Part shown: positions 9,652-19,984 of the stretch, in pieces
Layout of the letters: each line of letters begins with the position of its first letter
Numbering within the stretch: position 1 is the stretch's first letter
From: Geosiphon pyriformis
Taxonomy: Eukaryota; Glomeromycota; Glomeromycetes; Archaeosporales; Geosiphonaceae
Assembly (NCBI GenBank): GCA_016748015.1
Contig: JAAOMT010000386.1
Location: forward strand, 1 to 64,000
Length of the DNA: 64,000 bases
Reading direction: 5' to 3'
Notes under the pieces: model-generated
The model's database searches: none
The model's input: only the letters and a program-made list of their open reading frames with translations
Told to the model about the DNA's origin: nothing
Translations under genes and position numbers: made by a program

Positions 9652-10686
9652 ATGTCTTGAAAAAAAACTTTTTGAATACCAAAAAAGAGGGATTATTTCT
9701 GCAATAAAGTTAGAACATACAAACAATGAGATTTCTATGACTATTGAATGTTCACGTTCTTCTGTAATACATGTATGAAAGTCATATGAGCTAAAAAAAC
9801 TTCCTAAAAAATGAATGGGCTGACCACAAATTCTTGACAAATATGCATGTAAACAACTCAAATATTCAATAATAGAGAATAAAAAAACCTATTGTCAAAC
9901 TTTTTCTTAAATACAATTGAATTTTATTAAAGATACCAACAAATCTATTTCTATACAAACTATTCGAAATGGATTAGCTCAAAAAGGACTTTGCTCATGC
10001 ATTCCTTGTTTCAAGTCATTAATTTCTAAATCAAATAAAAAAAACATTTACAATAGGCTTATACTTATGAAAATTGGACAGTAGAAGATTTTAAACAAGT
10101 TGTTTAATCAGATAAATCTATATATATACAATTTAAGACTACAGAATTTGGATATGTATGGGGTAAACCTTCTAAAGAGTTTCATAAAGATTGTATTGCA
10201 GTCACAGTTAGAAAAAGCTTTGGTCATATGTTTTAGAGATGTTTTTTATGAATTGGTTTGGGTTCTTTAGTTTCTTTGGTTGGTCATATTATTGGAGTTA
10301 TATATCATGAAATCTTGGCTAATTATGCAATTTCTATGGTAAAATGTCATGCAAAAAAAACTAAAAAAAAGTTTTTTTTTCAGGAAGACAATGCATCAAT
10401 TCACACATCAAAAGTTGCGTGTTCTTTTCTTACTTCTTCAAATATTGAATTACTTTCTTGGCCAGCACAAAGTTCTAATATTACTTCAATAGAAAATTTT
10501 TGGTTATATATTAAAGTTAAAATTCATCAACTTAATTCACAACTCTTAAATATTGTACAATTGGAACAGTGGGTTAAGGAAAAATAGGATGCAATATCTG
10601 TAAATTACTATTGTAATTTGATCAAGTCTATGCCACATCAAATTCAAGCTATTTTTAAAACAAATGGGGGTCAAACAAAATACTAA
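9652..10686 (+). pseudogene. Tc1-type transposase, broken
   Basis: This is the cut-and-paste DDE transposase of the element. The N-terminal helix-turn-helix part is readable in one frame to about 10050 (TIRNGLAQKGLCSCIP). After one frameshift the catalytic core runs to the TAA at 10684. Motifs are a SDES-like SDKS with the first Asp (about 10111), a YVWGK strand, QEDNASIHTS with the second Asp, and WPAQSSNITSIENFW with the Glu 34 residues later. The usual SPDLNPIEN has decayed to SSNITSIEN. Several stops, including TAG and TGA around 10235-10255, replace expected Trp. Confidence 0.9.
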
Positions 10687-10754
10687 CATGTATTTTAATA
10701 TAATAATAAAAAATTAACAATTTATAAGTTAGTTCTTTTATATAACATATTATA

Positions 10755-10784
10755 AAAGTGTCCAATACTTTTTATTCTCTTCTG
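10755..10784 (-). repeat. Right terminal inverted repeat of Tc1 element
   Basis: The reverse complement of this segment matches the left repeat, including AAAAAGTATTG and the following ACTT. It ends CTG next to the TA duplication at 10785. Confidence 0.8.
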
Positions 10785-10786
10785 TA

Positions 10787-11518
10787 TATGCTGTTTAAAC
10801 AAATATTCAAAAGATCACTTAATTCAATTGACATTATGATGGCCTAGTAATCTGTATTAAAAAAATCAAAAATAAGATCAATACTATGGTCAGCAACTAC
10901 AGAAGACAAACAATTATTAATGAAAATATAATCTATAACCTTTTTAATCCCTTTTATATTGTTTTAAGTAAAAATCTTGACCAATAGATGCTTACCCAAC
11001 AAGTTGGCCAAACTTAAGCTTAAACAAAATCTGAAACTTGCATATTTTTTAGACTCATCTTTATTAAAATTACCATTCAAAATAACAAAAAAAAACTTAT
11101 TTAGGGCCTTAGCAATTAATGAGTTAATCTTGTTAACTTAAACCAACTGTATTGTTAGTGTAGCTTTAATATAAAATCCCAAAATTGAAACAGAAATCTT
11201 ATTTTTAAAAAACAACTTGATAGACAAAAGCTGGCCAGTTATCTTAAAAACTTTGTACACATGTTTTGCCAGAACAATATTTATAATAATTACAATACCA
11301 AAACTCAAATAACCAAAGTTCAGACCAGAAATAAATACACAAACATTATTGAATCTATTAGCAATCCATAAATGACTCCTCTTTTTTAATTTTGTTTTAG
11401 TCACAATAGAAATTAAATTATTTATATTTTTGTGCCAATAAATAATATCTGTTTGCTTAATAAGATTGTTTATACTTTTAATATTGCACATAGCTATTTT
11501 CCAAATAAAATTAGTCAT
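10787..11518 (-). pseudogene. LINE-A ORF2, endonuclease part
   Basis: The translation from 11518 (MTNFIWKIAMCNIKSINN) matches the LINE-D ORF2 start, an AP-type endonuclease that nicks target DNA. The metal-binding Glu region reads TKTKL, where LINE-D has TETKL, so the key Glu is Lys. The ATGAC context at the ORF2 start is kept, as in LINE-D. The domain is broken further on by stops and by the Tc1 insertion. Confidence 0.8.
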
Positions 11519-13395
11519 TAAGAAAAACAATCATCAAAATTCAAACCAATATTGTTTATTTTGGCTATTAGACTTATAATTATGTCTGACAAATTGTCTA
11601 TGTTTCTTTTTAATTTTAAGACAACTAATAAATCAAAAACCACTGCTTTTACAACATTTCTGCCACTAGTAGCTACATTTAAACTCTCACTTATTACTAT
11701 ATCTGTCTCTTAATTCTGTAACAAAAGAGTTAATAACAGTTAATATTTAAGACTAGACTGAGAAACTATTGGTTTAAGTGTATCTAACTTCTTAACCAGT
11801 TCACTAATCTGCTTTATAAGGCTAGCAAAACTGCACTCAAGAATGACAAACTTACTATTTATTTCTTTAAAAACTGATAGAATAGGCTTTACTTTCAAAG
11901 AAAAGTCAGAATTCAATAAACTATTACATATAAAAAAAGAAAAAAAAAATTACCAACAATTTTTGCCCAAGAAACATCACCAAAAGTAACCAGATAAATA
12001 ATAAAAGCAAAACATTTGGCATAAATAGTAGCCAATCTGCTTTTATTTGTGTTCAAAAAAAAATCTTGTAAGAGGAATTACCAAAAAAAAAATTTTTACT
12101 TATAGAACAGCCCAATAATATTCTCATATTTTGTATACTTGGCAAAATTCAGATAAGATCAGTGTAAATTAATGTTTTTTAATACTGACATGGTTTTTAT
12201 AATAGCATTAAGTAACTTTACTGAATTGAAGCAAACAATAGCATATTTGAATTGGGCATATGTAACTAAGTATTAATTAATAACATATATTTTTTCACCA
12301 ATTGATCTAGATGTTATAAGCATCTGTTTTTATTGGCAATATATAGAGCAGTATTTTATTACAGTTCTTTGCATTTCATAAATTTTTGTTTTTATCAGCC
12401 TTTGTTATATGTACAGTATTCTTCCCAATAAGAATAAACTATTTTGCCATAACCAAATCAGCATGCTCTATTTGCTTAAACTTAACTATAGCTTTTTGTT
12501 ATATTCTTATCAACTGCATCTTAATTAACTTAATTATACCAAACTCAAATAATACAACATATATAGCCTCAGCTAATGTTTTAATTAGAATTTTTTTTAT
12601 CACTACAGCTTAATTTGAATGTTTAGTAAACATCTTAAGATTGGTGTTTACCAGAATTTTTACTCTTTTAGTCTTATCAGTAGCCTGTTCTAAACTTGAT
12701 TTAGAAATAAATATTACTCTAATAATTTCAGCAAATTTTAAGAAAGTGAATGTTTTCTTAAAACTATTAATTTCTGAAAACAGTTTTCTAATCACTGCAT
12801 ATTTCTCCTAAAATGTTTTTTCAACAATCTTATCTAATCTAATATTTAGAGCAAAAGACTTTCTAACAAGAATATTAACCAGAATTTTGAGAAAAAAAAA
12901 AGCATTAAAGGAAATTCAATAGAATATTATCATCATTACTCAAGAAATTTATTTTTTTTAATGGCTTTTCTAAGACTTTTTTGATATTTACTCATGAATT
13001 TTTTGGTGTTTGATTCGAATTTTCTTTAACAAAAGTGTTTTTTTTATTATAGTCAATACCAATTTTCTTGACCAGATATTTTTTTTTATGTCAACACTAT
13101 CAGATTTAATAGTATTATTAGCTTTTGAGTCTTATAAATAACTACCAAATCCTTTAACAGAAATTTTATTATTATTAATACTGTTTTTTAAACATTACCT
13201 CTTTTTTTTGATAAAATAGGTTTGATAATAATACCAGTACCAGAATCTTTAATAATCTTCTTTATAACAGTAATACAAGAGCCAACAGTAGCCTTATAAT
13301 TGAGCAGAAACAGTTTGGATTTATTGTACTGAATAATTAAAACTTCTTTTCAATAAATATACTTTTTTAGTAAATTTAGAATATAAAAGAAAAAA
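11519..13395 (-). pseudogene. LINE-A ORF1 remnant
   Basis: Reverse-strand fragments align with LINE-D ORF1, for example 12610-12795 (SSLEQATDKTKRVKILVN against SSLIKARKMAVHKKIVVN). The region 12980-13340 matches the ORF1 fragment at 19605-19945. There is no continuous frame. Short forward frames here (for example 12386-12613) are shadows. Confidence 0.7.
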
Positions 13396-14428
13396 AAAAG
13401 TTTTAAATTTATTGTTTAAATTTTTGCTATTATATTTACAAAATTATAAAATTGATAATAATTAATTTATTGCTTAAATTTTTTATAATATTTTGTTTTT
13501 ATAAAGTTAGAATTGACTGATTTTTTTAAATTGTATTTAATTTTTTTAAAAATATTTGTATAATAATTTTACGAATTTTAGATAATTAGTTCTTGTAAAT
13601 TTTGTTTTGTTATTTTTATTAATTAAATTTAATAATAATTTTGTTTTTTGTAAATTATATTTTACAAAAAACAGCAAATATTATAGATAGTTAGATAATA
13701 TATTAATATATAAATTAATAGTTTTATGTTGTTAATTAATTTAAAGATTTTAGTTTATTTAAAGATTTTAATAATTGAATTTTTTGTATAAATAAATAAA
13801 AATTTAATAATAATAATAGATAATACTTGGTTTTTAATTTTTTTTACATAATAATTGGTTTATTTTAAAGTTTTTTTCTTTCTAGTAAATAATTTAATTA
13901 ATTAATTTTATGTCTATTTCTGTATTTTATTAAATAATTTTTAATAATATAATTTTACTTTTTTTTTAATTAATTAGTAAATAAAAACAAAACAAAAAAA
14001 TATAAATTAATATTTTATTAATAGCTATTGTTTTAATATAATTAATAATATTGCTTTGATACTATTAATATCAAATTAAAAATAAGTAACTTTTAACAAG
14101 ATAAATATAAATTTATAAAAAATTAAATATAAAATAATTTGAATAATAATTTTATTTAGATAAATGTTTAAAGTATTATATTTTAAACTGTTAAAATTAT
14201 TTGAATAAAAATAAATTGAACTTGTTGTTTTTTTCTGTTTTTATAGTTAATATTATATTTATATAAACTTTATAATATGAAATTTTTAAAATTCTTAATA
14301 AATCTTATATTTTTTTTAAATTATTACTAAATTTTTTGGTATTTTTATTAATATTTTTAGAATTTTTAATATTATTTATTTTAATAATTTATATTATATT
14401 ATTGGCTAATTATTTTATATTTTATTTA
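13396..14428. other. AT-rich stretch without genes
   Basis: Long A and T runs and short ATAA/TTAT words, with no open frame of note on either strand and no recognisable element homology. Confidence 0.7.
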
Positions 14429-14440
14429 CTATTTTTTTTT

Positions 14441-14470
14441 GTTTTATTTTATTTTATTTTATTTTATTAT
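14441..14470 (-). repeat. (TAAAA)n tail of the ORF1-only element
   Basis: Six TTTTA units on the forward strand form a TAAAA repeat at the 3' end of the reverse-strand element, where a LINE or SINE tail is expected. LINE-D carries plain poly-A instead. Confidence 0.65.
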
Positions 14471-14590
14471 CATTTAATGAGCAAGACCCAAATACTACCT
14501 AAACTATAATATCACAGAAAGAATTACATTATAGACATACATTATGCGTTTTCTACACGTGATCAGACACTCGGCCCAATTAAGGACTCA

Positions 14591-16717
14591 CTACGCTGAA
14601 TCAAAAGTAGGTGGGAATAATCCCAACTCACGAATTCTCTCAATGATACCATTCAGATTTCTAGAGTCAAAAATAAACTCACTAAGAAACATCTTAGTAG
14701 ACTCAATATTGCCTCTGGTTTCAGCATCAGACATATGCCACAAAGCAATAACATGCTCAATAGTGTCTTCACTTAAAAAGAAAGGCTTAGCAGCCAAAAC
14801 ACCATCATAATCCATACCACCAAAGTCAACTTCAGATCTAAGACAAGCAATGTCTTTAGAAACTCCAACCATAAGGTTAGCAAAATTGTTAGCAGCACTT
14901 TTCATGGAAACAATATCTTTCTCGACTTGAACAGCCTTAATGGCATTATCATCAAGAAAACAAGACACCAAAGCAACCAAAGAACCAATAGGCTCAACAA
15001 TAGACTTAACCAGAGCAGCCAAATCCGAAATCTGCTTTTCCAAAAAGTCCAATCTAGAACCAACAGCAGAATCAGCAACAGAAGCAGCCAAAGGAGCCAC
15101 CAAAGGAGGAAACTCAGAAAGACCAGAAGGAGCAGCAGTCTTGGTATATGAAGCAGAACCCACAAAACAAAACTTGAAAACCTTGGGAACCTTAAGAGTG
15201 GGGGGTGGAGAAATTTTGCAATTCACGGCCAGATAGCCCATTTCTTGACACCTAAAGCAGTGCCAGCAGCCAGAAGTTTCCCACCAGATACAGCATTTCC
15301 TTAGAGTACCAATCTTGACTACAGCAGAATCTAAATCACCTTGAGAGTCAAATGTAACCAAAGCAAACCAGAAACAACAACCAGAATCAGGAGAATAAGG
15401 GATGAAACATGTTCGACCACCAATTTAAGAAATCATATCACTGATTTCAAAGGCGGTACAGCCAGGGGGAAGGTTAACCAATTTGGCCTTAAACTTATCA
15501 CAAGACAAAATAGTCTTATTTTGATTCACCAGAGGGAGAATTTTAACACTATCTTTGCCTATCAAGACTGACCAATGCTTCAAGGCAAATACAGCAGAGT
15601 CCAACTTTTCAAAATAAATCACCACATACTGCCAAATGCCAGCAGGCTTCAGCACAACACGAGTGACACCACCAAACACACTGAGAGCCAACTTAACATC
15701 AGCAGCAGATACACCTAAAGGCACATCACGCAGTGCAACAGCAGCAAGAGAGGAACCAGATTCAGAAACCACCAAAGACTTGGCAATTTTGAGAGTGGTC
15801 AAATGAACAGAGCTTGTAAGCTCAACCAGAAACGCAGCTTCTAAAGATTGTTGAGAAGCAAACTCCATACAGAAAAGCTTCACATTGTCTTTTGAAATAG
15901 ACTTAACACCCAAAAAACCATGCACAGACTGAAAAACAGCCTTAACATGAGCCAATTTGATCTTAAAAGTAGCACCAGGCATCAGAGTGAAGGCCATCCA
16001 CCCAGCAAACCTTTAACGACTAGTAATAGTTTCTCAAGGACCACCAGAAGTAGCACCAGAAACTAGAAGAGAAGATGAATCAGTTTCTATTTAATCAGCC
16101 CAGTTCCCAAGAACAGATAACCCAACAGAAGAAGATTGTTTTGTTTCTAAAACTGGTGATGATCTGCTGAAAAACACCACATTTGGCAACACAGCCAGTG
16201 GTTGATCTTGGCCCATCTTGGATGACATGCCGGATGATGCTACAGAGATCTCATCTAAGATCTCATTAGGAACCACAAAGGAGTTCGGTGTAACAATAGC
16301 AGAGGCAAGCGACTGCTCCCACTTTTCTGAACTTTTGGTTTTTTTGATCTTTTTTTTTGAAGAGGTGATACTAGAAGCACCAGGTGTTGAATCTATATAG
16401 GGGAAGACCAGCTTATTCACTGGTCTATTATTAAAAACTTTTGGGCTCTTGGTTGGGGTGGAGGCAACACTGGGACTAACCCAGATGTGTCTTTTTGAGG
16501 GGATTTTGACTGGTGAGAAACCAACCAAAGATGAAGAAGTTGCTTCAGTGGCTACCAAAGACAGCTTATCATGATTACTGGATAAGAAAAAGGCTTCTAA
16601 AACGTTTTGCCTAGTTGCTTCTACAACAGAGAGAGCTCTTCTGGTTGAAATTTTATTAGATATCTCAGGACAGATATTAGGTGCAGCTTTTTTACTCTTT
16701 GTTCTGGTTATGGTCAT
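14591..16717 (-). pseudogene. LINE ORF1-like RNA-binding protein, about 708 codons, four in-frame stops
   Basis: From ATG at 16717 to the stop at 14591 everything is in one frame, interrupted by only four stops (near 16088, 16030, 16013 and 15422). The N-terminus is basic (MTITRTKSKKAAP). The middle (15425-15997) resembles the ORF1 region of LINE-D: GIWQYVVIYFEKLDSAVFAL against GFWQKTLIEFESSEVASLVA, suggesting an RRM-like fold. A CCHC-type knuckle follows (CFRCQEMGYLAVNC) with Tyr for His. A hydrophobic coiled region and an acidic C-terminal domain (14591-14830) come last; the latter is not recognised. Overlapping forward frames with poly-Asn/Arg are shadows. Confidence 0.8.
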
Positions 16718-16740
16718 AAAATTAAGAAGACAAAGAGTCG

Positions 16741-19604
16741 TTTTATTTATTTTATAAGTAATATTGTTATTAAAATTGTGAAAATACTTATATAATTGTA
16801 TTTAATAAAAAATTTATTGAAATTAATATAATAATTATATATATATAAATTATTATAAATATTATTTTGACTAAAGTCTTAAATAAATCTTAATTATTAA
16901 ATTTATTACTTAAAATTTTGAAAAATAGTCAAAATATGTATTAATTATTATATTATCAAAAAAATCACTATAATAATTAATATTTATAAAATTTATTATT
17001 ATGAATCTTATAATAACTATAAAAAATTTATATTTGCGATTATTATTAAAAACTTAAACATATTTAATAAATTATAAAATATAATTAGCTAATAAAAAAT
17101 AATAAAATAAAATAAAATTATTATTAATATTTATTAAACTTTAATTTATAAATTAAAAACTTTGTAAAAACAATACTTATTTTATATATATATATATAAA
17201 TTGCTTTTTATTTTTTTGTTTAATAATATTAAATTAATTATATAATTAAATAATACTATTTAATTTGCTAAAATTAAAAATCTAATGAATCGAATTAAAC
17301 TAAACTTTAAATATTATTTGAATTTGGTTTGAATTATAAACTAAACTTAAATTGAACTAAATTTTCAAAGTAGATTCAGTTTAAGTTTAAAGTTGAATTT
17401 TTTTAACAAATCTAAATTTAATTTGAGTTTAATTTAAAGTTCACAAACTTGTTTAAGTTTAATGATTAGTTAAAAAAATATATAAAACTGACAACTTTGC
17501 TTTCTAATTTATCAAAATAAATTTATATTTAATGTTTTTAAAGATTTAAAATCTAAAATAACAGAATTTAATAACTCAAATAGTTCAAATATTAATATCT
17601 TTGATAAGTTTAATTTTCAAAATAAAATATATGGCTATTTTAATAAGTTTGAGTAAACAAAAAAAACAGTTAAATATATAGTCTCAAAATATATGTATAA
17701 ACTATTTTTTTGTAGAATTATGAATATTACCAAACTTTTATAATACTATTTAAAGCTTTTTTACTAAATAGTATATATTACAACAAAAAAATATTATAAA
17801 AAAAAACAAAATGTTTAAAAAAATTACAAGTCAATTGAAAAATATTTCAACATATAAGATTGCTATTTTTTTAACAGTGTTTTCAATTATAAATACAAAA
17901 ATTATTAAAAAAAATTAATTAATATAATATAATTTTTAATAGCTAAACTTAAACATGTTTATAAACTTTAAATCAAACTTGAATTGAACTTGTTTAAGTT
18001 TAAGATAGGTTTAGATTTAATAATTTTAAGTTCAGTTCAAATTCAAATTCAAAACTTAGCCAAAATTTCTGTTAAAATTTGGTTTGATTTAATAGTTTGA
18101 TTAAATTTAAACTGAAGTAAACCAAATATCAAAACTCCAACTAAAATATTATAAAAAACTGTTTTAAATATAATAAAATTAGCTAATTTAACTATATTAT
18201 AAGTTAATAATATTCAATAAAAAATAAAAATTGTTTATTTAATATAAATAATATTTTAATTAATAATAATAATAATAATAATTTTTTATATTATTAAACC
18301 AGTTTTAAACATTATTTTTTTTTGCAAATTTTTTGAATTTAGTAATAAATATATATATTAAAAATATTATTAATAAAACATAATTTTTAATAATTAAAAT
18401 TTTTAAACTATTAATAAGTTTATTAGCATTGTTAAAATTAAAGTTTTTATTAATTTAATAGAATCTATAATAATAAAGTTTGATATATAGTTTTTAAATT
18501 AACTAATATAGTTTCTAATTTTTAATATTTTTTTTTGTTGTTTTTGTTATTAATAAGTTAGTTCAAAATTTAATAAAAAAATAATAATTATAACAATAAT
18601 AAAATTAATAATTAAAATTTTAATTTATTAAATAATATTTATATTAATTAAATATATATTATTTTTTATATTTTTTAATAAAATTTGAATTGGTTTTTTA
18701 ATATATAATAATATAATAAATTTTATACAATAGTATTTGTTGTTTTTATAAAATAAAATTATTTTTGTTATTATAATTATATATTCTTTAATTTTAAAAA
18801 TTTACTTAATTATATTAATTATATTATTTATATGATAATATATTTTTATTAAACTTATTATAAAATTATAAAATTAATGTTTTTTTAAATATTATTAAAG
18901 CTTTTTATTAAATTTTGATTTACTAAATCTAAAATTTTTTAAAATATGATTAATATATTTATAAATATAAAAATTAAATATTTATTGAGTTAAAATACAA
19001 TTATTTTAATAATATAAATTTTTATAATAATAATTATAGAATTATTTTGGTAAATAAAAAATAATTTGATTTAATATATATTAATTTTATTATTTTGCTA
19101 TTTATTTATTATAGTATTTTAGTTTTTAGAATTATACTTTACAAAAATATTATAATATAATATTATTATGTAAATAATATTTAAGAGTTTTAAAAATTTA
19201 AAAATCTTAATTAAGTTTTTTAGTATAATAAACAGATATTTAATAGTTTTTAACAGTTTTTATGTTTAATATTTTTTGTTTTTCTTAATAAATTTATTTT
19301 AGTAGTTTTATTTTTTAATTTTAATTAATTTATATATTTTTATCAAATTATTTATAATCTTATATTTTAAATACTATTTTTTAACAAATTAGTTTTTATA
19401 ATAATACAATAAATTATAATAAATATAGTATAAATATTTTAAAAACATTAAATATTGTATTATTGATAAAATTTTTAATATATATATTATATAATATATT
19501 AAAAAATATAAAAATAATTTATTAATTAAATAACAAATTATATAATTATTATATAATAATGAATAAAAACTTCTTTTTTTTTGGTCTAAAATTCTCAAAA
19601 AAAG
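16741..19604. other. AT-rich region, no gene
   Basis: Extreme A+T, with an imperfect inverted repeat at 17320-18100 as its only visible structure. The frame at 19389-19598 encodes almost only Tyr, Ile, Leu and Lys and is compositional noise. Confidence 0.7.
17320..18100. repeat. Imperfect inverted repeat, possible MITE or foldback element
   Basis: The left arm (about 17320-17470) resembles the reverse complement of the right arm (about 17935-18100). For example, an ATTTAAAGTT...AAAC...TGTTTAAGTTTA series appears at 17440-17462 and inverted at 17945-17970. Arms are about 150 bp, rich in TTTAAGTTTAA-like words, with about 465 bp of AT-rich sequence between. There is no coding capacity or clear target duplication. 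Confidence 0.4.
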
Positions 19605-19945
19605 TTAAAAAAGTTTTTTGAAAGAAATTTTTTACTATTCAATACAATAAATCCAAACTGTTTTTGCTCAATTATGAGATTATTGTTGGTTTTAGTATTG
19701 CTATCATAAAAAAGACTGTTAAAAAATCCAGTTTAGCTGTTGGTTTCAAACTTGTGCTGTTAAAAAAGAAGAGAAAAGATGGTATTTTAAAAGATAATGT
19801 CAAGACTAAAAAAGTTTCTGTTAAAATGTTGAGTGATTATTCTTGAAATTCAAAAGCTAGCAATACCACTAAATCTGATAGGGTTAACATGAAAAAGGAA
19901 TGTTTGATTGAGAAAACCAGTTTTGATTATAATAGTGGAAGTTAT
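19605..19945 (+). pseudogene. LINE ORF1 N-terminal fragment
   Basis: Forward-strand sequence around 19640-19945 (NKSKLFLLNYEIIVG, then a Lys-rich stretch ending about 19846) matches the 5' end of LINE-A ORF1 read from the reverse strand (12980-13340). The frame is broken by a TGA at 19844. It points towards LINE-B, which runs the opposite way, so the two are separate insertions or an inverted piece. Confidence 0.6.
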
Positions 19946-19984
19946 ATCTTAATACAATACAACTTCACCAAATGTTTTATATAA

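Larger units (their letters stand above)
9431..10784 (+). mobile_element. Tc1/mariner-type transposon
   Basis: A 1354-bp element is bounded by imperfect terminal inverted repeats and flanked on both sides by TA (9429-9430 and 10785-10786), the target duplication of this superfamily. It encodes a broken DD34E-type transposase. It sits inside LINE-A, whose ORF2 continues on both sides, so it is younger than LINE-A. Confidence 0.88.
7646..13395 (-). mobile_element. LINE-A, decayed, 3' truncated, holding a Tc1 element
   Basis: Reverse-strand translations match LINE-D in collinear order: ORF1 N-terminus (about 13340), ORF1 RNA-binding region (12610-12795), ORF2 endonuclease (11138-11518), a connecting region (8714-9004) and RT (7650-8410). 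It is cut at 7646 within ORF2, just after the RT, so its last third and tail are missing. The Tc1 element at 9431-10784 lies inside. The 5' end near 13395 is approximate; no target duplication can be tested. Confidence 0.85.
14429..16740 (-). mobile_element. ORF1-only retroposon (half-LINE) with TAAAA tail
   Basis: A block clearly richer in G+C than its surroundings holds one near-complete LINE-type ORF1 and no ORF2. On the reverse strand the ORF is followed by about 110 bp of 3' UTR and then a (TAAAA)n tail at 14441-14470. TTTTATTTA occurs at 14420-14428 and 16741-16749, a possible 9-bp target duplication, although such words are common here. The structure suggests insertion by target-primed reverse transcription using a LINE in trans. 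It is a divergent relative of the LINE-A/B/D family. Confidence 0.7.

Noticed and set aside
14940-15236. Forward ORFs in 14927-15236
   Set aside because: Antisense to the well-supported ORF1 at 14591-16717; Asn/Arg/Lys-rich composition is the mirror of the Leu/Val-rich coding strand.
19389-19598. Reverse ORF of 69 codons
   Set aside because: Composed almost only of Tyr, Leu, Ile and Lys, as expected for random AT-rich sequence.
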